A DNA stretch of 21,028 nt, from NCBI GenBank assembly GCA_030146155.1, contig JASLCF010000124.1, positions 1-21,028 of the forward strand, read 5' to 3'. Origin of the DNA: Savagea sp. (GTDB lineage Bacteria > Bacillota > Bacilli > Bacillales_A > Planococcaceae). The position numbers and the translations under genes were made by a program. The notes beneath the pieces were generated by a model that ran no database searches, was not told the origin of the DNA, and saw only the letters and a program-made list of their open reading frames with translations. Of the stretch, positions 14,549 to 21,028 are shown one piece after another (position 1 is the stretch's first letter; each line of letters starts with the position of its first letter).

Positions 14549-14878
14549 ATGATGTATCAAAAACTTGTACGTGATCAAATTCCTCAAATCATTGAAAGTG
14601 CTGGAAAAAAATGCAGCACACGTCAACTTGACAAACAACAATATCACGAAGCACTTCTTCAAAAAATGCAAGAAGAAATGCTAGAAGTGAGTCAAGCAAC
14701 ATCCGCTGCAGAAAGGATAGAAGAATTAGCTGATGTGATGGAGTGTTTGCATGCCTTTATGGATTTACACCAGATTTCAGAGGCATCTGTTACAGCTATT
14801 CAAAAGAAAAAAGCCGAGCAAAGAGGGGGATTTAAACAAAGGATTTGGTTGGAGGAAGTCTACGATGAAACAGATTAA
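14549..14878 (+). CDS. MazG-like house-cleaning nucleoside triphosphate pyrophosphohydrolase
   Basis: 109 aa. The pattern KLVRDQIPQIIESAGKKC at the N-terminus, a helix with paired glutamates (KMQEEMLEVSQA), EELADVMECLHAFM, and the C-terminal KKKAEQRGGFKQRIWLEEV match the small all-alpha NTP pyrophosphatase family (COG4997/MazG-like). Its E-E...E-x-x-D pattern binds Mg2+. Such enzymes are predicted to hydrolyse non-canonical or damaged NTPs; the substrate here is unknown. The frame is open upstream to a TTG at 14531, but that TTG abuts the GGAAAGGG ribosome site. The ATG at 14549, 8 bases after the site, is chosen. The helicase gene starts 14 nt before its stop, so the two are co-translated. 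Confidence 0.85.
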   Translation: MMYQKLVRDQIPQIIESAGKKCSTRQLDKQQYHEALLQKMQEEMLEVSQATSAAERIEELADVMECLHAFMDLHQISEASVTAIQKKKAEQRGGFKQRIWLEEVYDETD

Positions 14879-17267
14879 GCTGGTCACTCATCAATTGCAG
14901 CATGCATTAACTCAACAAATTGAACAAGCTGAGGCTATCTTTTTTGTGATTTCATTTATTCAACCTTCAGGTGTCCAGCTTCTACTCCCCACTCTGGAAA
15001 AAGCAGCTGAGCGAGGAGTAGAAATTAAAATTCTATGCGGCGATTATTTATACATTACGCATCCAGAGGCTTTAGAAATGTTACATCAAGCTTTACCACA
15101 AGCTGAACTGAGACTCTTTAAAAGCGAGGGTGTTTCTTTTCATCCCAAAGCCTATTTATTCCGTCTCACCGATCAATCGCATGCCTTTATTGGTTCCTCT
15201 AACCTTTCAAGAAGCGGACTTACCCATGGTGTGGAATGGAATGTGCATGCACAACTCGAACAGGAGGATGCATTCTTTGAGGAAGCTTTTTCTGCCTTCA
15301 TTCAACTCTTTTATCATGACCAAAGTATCGCTCTAAATGCGCTCACGATTGAAGATTATCGATTCGAGCATCAACGAGCGAATGCACATTATAATTTGTC
15401 AGAACAGTTGGAGGAAGCGTCGATTGAATCTGGCCCCTCTGTTTTGGAGCAAACTTCCTCTATCGAAGAGACTGCACTTCCATATATTGTTCAACCACGA
15501 CCTGCTCAATTACTTGCATTAGAGGCACTAGAGACCACCATTGAAGAGGGTTACGATAAAGCATTGGTCGTCCTTGCAACCGGATTAGGGAAAACTTTTC
15601 TATCTGCTTTTTTTGCTAAAGCTTATCCACGCGTCTTATTTATTGCACATCGTGAAGAACTTTTAAACCAAGCCCAACAGACATTCCAACAGATTCATCC
15701 TCAGCGTTCTACCGGACTGTACTATGGGAAAGAAAAGAACAAAGAGGTTGATTTTTTATTTGCCTCTATTTTTACTTTATCTACGGCTTATCACTTGAAT
15801 CAATTTTCACCTGATGCGTTTGACCTCATTATTATTGATGAGTTTCATCACGCTACAGCCCCTAGTTACGAAAGGGTACTTGCTTATTTTAAACCACAGT
15901 TTCTGTTAGGCATTACAGCGACGCCAGACAGACTAGACAATAAAGATGTTTATGCAATTTGTGATGGTAATGTGGCTTTGTCCATTCACTTTTTAGATGC
16001 CATTCGACAAGGCTGGCTCTCTCCCTTTACTTATCACGGTGTAAAAGACCCTACTGATTATCAACAATTACAATGGCGGAATGGGAATTATGATGAACAG
16101 GAATTACTTTTTGCACAAACACGTACAAACTATGCACAAATCGCTTTTGAGAAATGGATGAAATTGAAGCAAACGCGCTCTCTTGGCTTCTGTTCTTCTG
16201 TTCAACAAGCTAATTTCATGGCTAACTACTTTGAAAAAAAGGGATTCAAGGCATTGGCTTTGCATAGTCAAACAGATTCCTTAGTGAGAAAACAAGCCAT
16301 CGGACAACTCACACAACAGCAACTCGATATCATTTTTACTGTTGATTTATTCAACGAGGGCATCGATATTCCACTCGTAGATACACTGCTCTTCTTAAGA
16401 CCGACTCAATCCTTAACTGTCTTTACGCAACAAATTGGACGCGGGTTACGGTTGGCTGAACAAAAAGAACAATGTGTCATTATTGACTTGATTGGCAATT
16501 ACCACAACGCAGATTTAAAGTTGTCTGTTTTTGAATCTGATTCAACAGCCACTCTCGGAGCTGTGGCTACTTCACCTGAATCATTACCAGACAACTGCGC
16601 CATCCATTTAGAAACAGAGGTCATTCATTTATTACATACCTTTAAAAAGAAGAATTCACCTAGAAAAGAACAAGTAAAAGCGGGTTATTGGCAACTAAAA
16701 AGAGAGTTAGGAAGACGACCTACTTACTTAGAACTTCATTTAAAAGCAACTTTCGATAGTCGACTAATTCACACTGAATTTCAATCCTTTCCAAGAATGC
16801 TTGCTTTTTTAAATGAATTGACACGAGAAGAAGAAAAAGTAATGGAAGAGTTCGACGATTTACTAATAGATATCAATCGCACAAGCATGTCTAAAAGTTA
16901 TAAGATGGCTTTATTACAGGCACTTTTACAACGAGGTCCATCCAACTGGCACCGTCCTATCCAGGTAGAACAATTAAGTGAGCAACTCTTGAAAGATTAC
17001 CGAGCTAAAAAATACAAACAATTAATAGAAAAGAAAGATTTCCACCAAATGACGCCACAACAAATGACACAACTGATGCTTAAAAATCCTGTCCACTTTT
17101 GGTCTCATCATAAAAACAGCTTTTTAAAAGTAGAAGAGACGACGATTGCTTTTGACGTGGAACCACTCCCGCATCAAGAACGTCCTCTCTATGAGTGGGT
17201 GAAGCAAATTTGTGAGTACCGACTCCATGTTTATTTTGAAAGAAAAAGTGAAAAGCTCCTTCATTAA
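14865..17267 (+). CDS. HKD (phospholipase-D-like) nuclease-SF2 helicase fusion
   Basis: 800 aa from the ATG at 14865, which has GGAGG 9 bases upstream; a longer reading would run back through the MazG-like gene and is rejected. Residues 1-150 form a PLD-like nuclease domain with one HxK half-motif (His93-Pro-Lys95) and the following GSSN (Asn113). The SF2 helicase core spans about 205-550: motif I LATGLGKT (Lys243), motif II DEFH (325-328), motif III TATPDR (351-356) and motif VI QQIGRGLR (522-529). Residues 595-800 are a charged helical C-terminus of unknown function (GYWQLKRELGRRPTYLELH). With one HKD motif it would probably act as a dimer. Relatives are annotated as DEAD/DEAH or type III restriction-like helicases. 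A role in DNA repair or defence is inferred. Confidence 0.85.
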   Translation: MKQIKLVTHQLQHALTQQIEQAEAIFFVISFIQPSGVQLLLPTLEKAAERGVEIKILCGDYLYITHPEALEMLHQALPQAELRLFKSEGVSFHPKAYLFRLTDQSHAFIGSSNLSRSGLTHGVEWNVHAQLEQEDAFFEEAFSAFIQLFYHDQSIALNALTIEDYRFEHQRANAHYNLSEQLEEASIESGPSVLEQTSSIEETALPYIVQPRPAQLLALEALETTIEEGYDKALVVLATGLGKTFLSAFFAKAYPRVLFIAHREELLNQAQQTFQQIHPQRSTGLYYGKEKNKEVDFLFASIFTLSTAYHLNQFSPDAFDLIIIDEFHHATAPSYERVLAYFKPQFLLGITATPDRLDNKDVYAICDGNVALSIHFLDAIRQGWLSPFTYHGVKDPTDYQQLQWRNGNYDEQELLFAQTRTNYAQIAFEKWMKLKQTRSLGFCSSVQQANFMANYFEKKGFKALALHSQTDSLVRKQAIGQLTQQQLDIIFTVDLFNEGIDIPLVDTLLFLRPTQSLTVFTQQIGRGLRLAEQKEQCVIIDLIGNYHNADLKLSVFESDSTATLGAVATSPESLPDNCAIHLETEVIHLLHTFKKKNSPRKEQVKAGYWQLKRELGRRPTYLELHLKATFDSRLIHTEFQSFPRMLAFLNELTREEEKVMEEFDDLLIDINRTSMSKSYKMALLQALLQRGPSNWHRPIQVEQLSEQLLKDYRAKKYKQLIEKKDFHQMTPQQMTQLMLKNPVHFWSHHKNSFLKVEETTIAFDVEPLPHQERPLYEWVKQICEYRLHVYFERKSEKLLH

Positions 17268-17275
17268 GTAGGTTC

Positions 17276-17310
17276 AGCACATTTCAATCCTTTAGAAATG
17301 TGCTTTTTTA
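17276..17310 (+). terminator. Intrinsic terminator of the MazG-like/helicase operon
   Basis: A perfect 10-bp stem AGCACATTTC/GAAATGTGCT (17276-17285 with 17295-17304), 9-nt loop, then TTTTTT. It starts 9 nt after the helicase stop codon. Confidence 0.9.
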
Positions 17311-17320
17311 CTTTTAAAAG

Positions 17321-17348
17321 TTGACATTTACTTGGAAAGCGATAACAT
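17321..17348 (+). promoter_or_regulatory. Candidate SigA promoter upstream of the ECF sigma gene
   Basis: A perfect -35 TTGACA (17321-17326), a 16-bp spacer and TAACAT (17343-17348, four of six). It lies about 125 nt before the sigma-factor ATG and could give basal expression. Confidence 0.45.
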
Positions 17349-17392
17349 AGTATTGTTACAAATGTATCAAATATATTTCAATTAGATGTCAA

Positions 17393-17419
17393 ACAAACTT
17401 TCTTAAAATTTGTTTCGTC
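17393..17419 (+). promoter_or_regulatory. Candidate ECF-type (autoregulatory) promoter of sigV
   Basis: ACAAACTTT (17393-17401) carries the AAC core of Bacillus ECF -35 elements (TGAAAC-type). CGTC (17416-17419) follows 17 bp after the AAAC, a spacing and -10 core used by SigV/SigM/SigX-class factors. ECF operons of this type are usually autoregulated. The -35 lacks the TG, so support is moderate. Confidence 0.4.
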
Positions 17420-17428
17420 AAAAATAAG

Positions 17429-17448
17429 GAATAACCATTTCGTTATTC
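17429..17448 (+). other. Inverted repeat in the sigV leader
   Basis: A perfect 7-bp inverted repeat GAATAAC/GTTATTC around a 6-nt loop CATTTC. It begins about 10 nt after the candidate ECF -10 and ends 25 nt before the sigV ATG. It could be an RNA hairpin or an operator; no T-run follows. Confidence 0.4.
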
Positions 17449-17473
17449 AGTTAAAGTAGGTGCATATTGCTAC

Positions 17474-17971
17474 ATGTCAAAAGAAGAAAAGTTTTCGGTA
17501 ATTGAGCAGTATGTTACCGAGTATAGAGATATGCATTACCGCATTGCTTACAGCTATGTCAAGGATGAACAAAACGCATTGGATATTGTTCAAGAAGCAA
17601 CATTGAAAGCTTTACGATCTATTCAAAAAGTAGAAGAAGTAACCTATATTAAAACTTGGTATTATCGTATTTTGGTCAATACAGCCATTGATTTCATTCG
17701 AAAACATCAACGTGTATCCATCATGGACGATGAAACCTTGCAATACATTTCCCCAACATCTGAATTAGAGATTACAGACTTCGATTTACTAGAAGCGATT
17801 GACCACCTCTCACCTACTTACCGGACGATTATTATTCTTCGTTTCTTTGAAGATTTAAAACTAGATGAGATTGCTCAAATTACGGATGTGAATGTCAATA
17901 CTGTAAAAACTCGCTTATACAGTGCTTTGAAGAAATTACGTTTAGACATTGGAGAGGATTATTTATTATGA
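17474..17971 (+). CDS. sigV: ECF RNA polymerase sigma factor, SigV-like
   Basis: 165 aa, with sigma region 2 at about residues 15-80 (YRIAYSYVKDEQNALDIVQE, then KTWYYRILVNTAIDFIRK) and region 4 at about 112-160 (LSPTYRTIIILRFFEDLKLD, then VNVNTVKTRLYSALKKLR). The regions resemble B. subtilis SigV closely as I remember it, especially the RFFEDLKL stretch and the DDETL(Q/E) linker. SigV answers lysozyme and cell-wall stress. The ribosome site (TAGGTG, 11 bases from the ATG) is weak, but no other in-frame start fits. The stop overlaps the anti-sigma start (ATGA), so the two are coupled. Confidence 0.88.
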   Translation: MSKEEKFSVIEQYVTEYRDMHYRIAYSYVKDEQNALDIVQEATLKALRSIQKVEEVTYIKTWYYRILVNTAIDFIRKHQRVSIMDDETLQYISPTSELEITDFDLLEAIDHLSPTYRTIIILRFFEDLKLDEIAQITDVNVNTVKTRLYSALKKLRLDIGEDYLL

Positions 17972-18819
17972 AATCAACCAATAAGTGGCAAGACTCCTAT
18001 GACGAGATTCCTATTCCTGATCATTTGGATACATTGATTCGATCAACGATTCATCAAGCGCAAAAAGAACGTCGAAAAAAGAAACGCCTGTTACAGACCA
18101 CGCTTACGTTAGTTGCCAGTTTGTTTCTAACAATTAGTCTCTTAAATGTCAGTCCAACATTTGCAACGGCTGTCGCGAATGTACCGGGCTTTCAATCTAT
18201 TGTGAATATTTTAACGGTACAAACACATCAAGTAGAAACAGCCAATATGCGGGCTGAAATTGTCGTACCACAAGTCCGTACAATAGAACATCCAAAGCTT
18301 GAACAATTTTTAAATGAGAAATATATTGCAGAAGGTGAAGCACTCTATCAATCCTTTGAACAACAAATGGATGAGCTCGGAAAGGAAGGGTTTTTGTCTG
18401 TGGATGCTGGTTATGATGTATTAATGGAAGATGAACAGCTACTCGTGATTCGCCGTTTCGAATCTGAATCCATTGGCTCCTCTTCTCTCCAACTTTCGCA
18501 TGATACCATTGATAAAGAAATGGGCATCGTCCTTACACTACCGAGCCTTTTTATCGACGAGACGTATATCCAAGTCATTAGTCACTATCTCGCCGAAGAA
18601 CTAGCTCACACTTATGGTGTCATTTTAACTGAGCAAGAGCTAGCCTCTTTTGTGATTGATGCAGAGCAAGATTTTTATATTGCGGAAGATCGCACATTAA
18701 CGATCTCATTCGATAAATATGAGGTAGCGATGGGGGCTGCTGGACCAACTGCAGTAACTATTCCAACAGAAATCATTCAACCTTTACTCGTTAGTAATCA
18801 CTATATCCACGCCAATTAA
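17968..18819 (+). CDS. rsiV: RsiV-like membrane anti-sigma factor
   Basis: 283 aa. A cytoplasmic N-terminus of about 40 residues (with DEIPIPDHLDTLIRSTIHQA, a likely sigma-binding helix) ends in RRKKKR. One membrane helix follows at about 41-60, then an extracytoplasmic domain pair of the DUF4163/DUF3298 type (NFYI-like QDFYIAEDRTLTISFDKYEV near the C-terminus). RsiV of B. subtilis binds lysozyme and is then cleaved by signal peptidase and the site-2 protease RasP. Here FATAVA (65-70), just outside the membrane, has the Ala-x-Ala form expected of such a site. No oatA or other target gene follows, because a terminator comes next. Confidence 0.85.
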   Translation: MKSTNKWQDSYDEIPIPDHLDTLIRSTIHQAQKERRKKKRLLQTTLTLVASLFLTISLLNVSPTFATAVANVPGFQSIVNILTVQTHQVETANMRAEIVVPQVRTIEHPKLEQFLNEKYIAEGEALYQSFEQQMDELGKEGFLSVDAGYDVLMEDEQLLVIRRFESESIGSSSLQLSHDTIDKEMGIVLTLPSLFIDETYIQVISHYLAEELAHTYGVILTEQELASFVIDAEQDFYIAEDRTLTISFDKYEVAMGAAGPTAVTIPTEIIQPLLVSNHYIHAN

Positions 18820-18859
18820 AAAGCTGTACCACCCTTAATCAGGGTAGGTACAGCTTTTT
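18818..18859. terminator. Bidirectional intrinsic terminator
   Basis: AAAAAGCTGTACC (18818-18830) pairs with GGTACAGCTTTTT (18847-18859). An inner ACCCT/AGGGT stem (18831-18835 with 18841-18845), one bulged A and a 5-nt loop complete it. A U-run follows in both directions, so it serves rsiV (plus) and the amidohydrolase (minus), which converge here. Confidence 0.92.
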
Positions 18860-18867
18860 ACTTCTAA

Positions 18868-19974
18868 TTATTCATGTTGTTTTAGCGTACGTAAAACAAC
18901 GTCTGTCAAAATAGCAATTCCATTCTCAATCGCTCCATGATTAAATGTCATGAGTGGATGGTGTAAACCCGGTGCAACATCAGCTCCTAAAGCAAGCATT
19001 GTCGCTTGAATCTTAGGTCTTTCAATTGTATAAAAATGAAAATCATCAGCTCCTGGCGTAATGATGACAGGAAGCGGACTTTCTCCCAATACTTGTTCAA
19101 TCGAATCATGTAACAGGTCTCTAGCTACCTCTCCTACTTCTGCCGCTGGAACATCATCCACAAATTCAATTTTAATTTCCCTTTCATACAATTCACTCAT
19201 TGACTCAACGATTCGTTGAAATCTCTCTTTCAAAAGAGACATCGCAGCATTCGTTTCTGCCCTGACGTCCAATCCAAAAGTAGCATGTCCTGGAATAATA
19301 TTTAAATTATCGGTCCCTGCTTGCACGTTTGTAAATTTAATCGTAGCTGCAATATGTGGGTCCAAATGAATCATCGTTAATTGTTGTTGAATCGCTGTAA
19401 TGATTTCAATGGCATTCACACCTTGGTGCGGACGTGCACCGTGCATATCGTCGCCCACAATTTTTCCTTTCACAAAAACGCAAGCACCATGCTGGATTCC
19501 TGGTGCACAGTGCGGGAAGTTAATTTCATCATGTGGACGTAGATGAACACCATACAAGTAATCTAAGTCGTCAGCTACACCTTCAGCAACAACGCTTAAT
19601 GCACCATTTCCTAATTCTTCAGCTGGCTGGAATAAAGCACGTACTGTACCCATTCCTGGCTGAATTTGTTCTTTTAAACGATGCATCACACCTGTCACTA
19701 TCGTCATATGTGCATCATGACCACATGAGTGATTGGCTTTCATTTCCCCATTCACTTCTTGCCATAGTGCATCCATATCCGCTCGTAATCCGATGACAGG
19801 CTTGCCACTTCCGATTTCAACAGCAAAGCCTGTACAATGTTCAAAACGTTTGGGTTCAAAGCCACTTTTCTCGAATAGATCAACTAAATAATTTGTCGTC
19901 TCTACTTCTTTCCAACTTACTTCCGCATGTTCATGTAAATGTGTAAAGACTTCTTTCAATTGCTGTTCGTTCAA
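18868..19974 (-). CDS. M20-family amidohydrolase/aminoacylase (AmhX-like)
   Basis: 368 aa, cytoplasmic metallopeptidase of the M20D type that cleaves N-acyl or peptide bonds of amino-acid derivatives; the substrate is unknown. Metal and catalytic residues are visible in RADMDAL (64-70), CGHDAHM (84-90), QPAEE (116-120, general base Glu), the YGVHLRP histidine, and GLHHPLMTFNHG near the C-terminus. The bacterial dimerisation domain occupies about 165-275. The start is TTG (19972-19974), with GGAG 9 bases upstream lying inside the last codons of the transporter gene, whose stop is only 1 nt away. The pair is therefore tightly coupled. It ends at the shared terminator. Confidence 0.88.
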   Translation of the reverse strand: MNEQQLKEVFTHLHEHAEVSWKEVETTNYLVDLFEKSGFEPKRFEHCTGFAVEIGSGKPVIGLRADMDALWQEVNGEMKANHSCGHDAHMTIVTGVMHRLKEQIQPGMGTVRALFQPAEELGNGALSVVAEGVADDLDYLYGVHLRPHDEINFPHCAPGIQHGACVFVKGKIVGDDMHGARPHQGVNAIEIITAIQQQLTMIHLDPHIAATIKFTNVQAGTDNLNIIPGHATFGLDVRAETNAAMSLLKERFQRIVESMSELYEREIKIEFVDDVPAAEVGEVARDLLHDSIEQVLGESPLPVIITPGADDFHFYTIERPKIQATMLALGADVAPGLHHPLMTFNHGAIENGIAILTDVVLRTLKQHE

Positions 19975-19975
19975 A

Positions 19976-21028
19976 TTAAGACACTCCTATCATTACTGCA
20001 ACGACTAATGCTACAGTCGCCACGGCTATCCACATTAAAATTAATTTCCAAATGAAGCGTACCCATTTTTCATAAGGAATTCCCGCAATTGCAAGGTATC
20101 CCATTAATGCTGCAGATGTTGGGATAATAGAGTTGGTAATCGCATCTCCGTATTGGAAAGCTAAAACGGCAACTTGACGCTCAATGCCTAACAAATCAGC
20201 TACAGGTACCATGATCGGCATAGTTGTTGCTGCTTGTCCACTGCCTGATGGAATAAAGAAGTTGATAATCACTTGAACAAAGAACATGCCTACCGCTGTT
20301 ACCGTTTCTGGTAAATGTGAAATGGCTTGTACGAGCGCATAGACGATCGTATCAATAATGAGCCCTGTTTCTAAAATCACCAGAATCGCTCGTGCGAAAC
20401 CTACGATTAAAGCACCATAAGCGACAAGTTTCATGCCATCTACTAAACTATCAAACGTTTTATTGACACCTAGCCCACCAATTAAACCACCAACCATCCC
20501 AACAATTAAGAAGTTAGCAGCTAGCTGATCTAAGAACCAGTCCCATTTAAATACGCCATACATATTCACACCAATACCGATGACTAGCGTAAGTAAAACG
20601 AGTGCATGCCTCGTTTGGAAGGATTCAAACACTTTTGCTTCATCCACCGAGTTTTTAGTAATTTTTTGTTCTAAATCATATAATATACTTTTCGTTGGGT
20701 CTTTTTGTATCTTCATTGCATAACGCATGACATATGTGATAGCAATAGCCAATACAATCAGATAGACGACTGTTCGAAAAGCAAAACCTGACCATAGCTG
20801 CAATTCCGCAATCTCTTGCGCTACCCCTACAGTAAATGGATTCATCATCCCACCGATAAATCCACTCGCTGCCCCAGTAGATACCATTGCCGTACCTACT
20901 AACGCATCATAACCAAGCGCTCGTGCGACTGCTATTCCTATCGGTACAAAAATGATTGTCTCTTCCGACATCCCTGTTGTAAAACCAAGGATAGAGAAAA
21001 TAATCATAGAAACAGGAATAAGTAAAAT
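19976..21028 (-). CDS. YfcC/DcuC-type transporter, 5' end outside the window (partial)
   Basis: At least 350 residues are present. The frame stays open through the window edge, so the N-terminus is missing; the ATG at 21005-21007 is internal to a hydrophobic helix and is not the start. About ten hydrophobic segments are seen. The family-typical FTTGMSEETIIFVPIGIAVA, a repeated NPFTVGVAQ motif in a re-entrant-like loop, and IPSGSGQAATTMPIMVP followed by GDAITNSIIPTSAALMG match the YfcC (PF03606, C4-dicarboxylate/arginine-ornithine-like) permeases. The substrate cannot be told from the sequence. Coupling to the amidohydrolase suggests uptake of an acylated amino acid or small peptide. Confidence 0.85.
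   Translation of the reverse strand: MLLIPVSMIIFSILGFTTGMSEETIIFVPIGIAVARALGYDALVGTAMVSTGAASGFIGGMMNPFTVGVAQEIAELQLWSGFAFRTVVYLIVLAIAITYVMRYAMKIQKDPTKSILYDLEQKITKNSVDEAKVFESFQTRHALVLLTLVIGIGVNMYGVFKWDWFLDQLAANFLIVGMVGGLIGGLGVNKTFDSLVDGMKLVAYGALIVGFARAILVILETGLIIDTIVYALVQAISHLPETVTAVGMFFVQVIINFFIPSGSGQAATTMPIMVPVADLLGIERQVAVLAFQYGDAITNSIIPTSAALMGYLAIAGIPYEKWVRFIWKLILMWIAVATVALVVAVMIGVS

Noticed and set aside
14751..14864. Longer N-terminus of the helicase running back into the MazG-like gene
   Set aside because: That part is an out-of-frame reading of the MazG-like gene. The ATG at 14865 has a well-placed GGAGG.
1..21028. CRISPR arrays, tRNA or rRNA genes, IS elements, prophage genes
   Set aside because: No regularly spaced direct repeats, cloverleaf or rRNA sequence, transposase or phage structural genes are visible. 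The UvrX/YolD pair alone does not indicate a prophage.

Overview
The window looks like chromosomal DNA of a low-GC Gram-positive bacterium of the order Bacillales. The evidence is the order ywlE-rpiB-ywlG-glyA-upp-(mnaA)-atpIBEFHAGDC, a SigV/RsiV-type ECF pair, a UvrX-type Y-family polymerase with a YolD partner, and strong AGGAGG-type ribosome binding sites. Placement in the Planococcaceae/Caryophanaceae is my guess from general resemblance and has not been tested. No rRNA, tRNA, CRISPR array, transposase or prophage is visible.

Layout. From 68 to 7068 (minus strand) lies the complete F1Fo ATP synthase operon atpI-B-E-F-H-A-G-D-C, closed by an intrinsic terminator at 28-62. Upstream of it (7069-7440) is a control region with a good SigA promoter, an 18-bp Rex/Fnr-like palindrome and a leader of about 200 nt with hairpins. 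From 7441 to 9200 come mnaA and upp (wall-teichoic-acid precursor and uracil salvage), driven by an extended -10 promoter. The gap 9207-9603 holds that promoter, a 16-bp inverted-repeat pair, a GC-rich repeat-like segment and the glyA terminator. From 9604 to 12420 come glyA, ywlG, rpiB and ywlE, all on the minus strand.

From 12509 to 17267 is the most accessory part. A leftward operon, uvrX-yolD-unknown 112-aa ORF, has a LexA (SOS) box inside its promoter spacer. It is transcribed away from a rightward two-gene operon encoding a MazG-like NTP pyrophosphohydrolase and a fusion of an HKD (phospholipase-D-like) nuclease domain to an SF2 helicase. From 17474 to 18819 is an ECF sigma factor with its RsiV-like membrane anti-sigma, between two intrinsic terminators and with a possible autoregulatory ECF promoter. 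From 18868 to the end (minus strand) an M20-family amidohydrolase is coupled to a YfcC/DcuC-type transporter whose 5' end lies outside the window.

How it works together. The left two-thirds is core metabolism: one-carbon and serine/glycine, pentose phosphate, uracil salvage, a cell-wall precursor and ATP synthesis. A Rex-like site would tie ATP synthase expression to the NADH/NAD+ ratio. The middle is a DNA-damage or genome-protection island, with translesion polymerase, nucleotide-pool cleaning and nuclease-helicase genes meeting at one divergent control region. The right end is an envelope-stress sensor followed by a peptide or acyl-amino-acid uptake and hydrolysis pair. The best candidates for something undescribed are the MazG-like/HKD-helicase operon with its SOS-linked neighbour, and the Rex-like operator of the atp operon.
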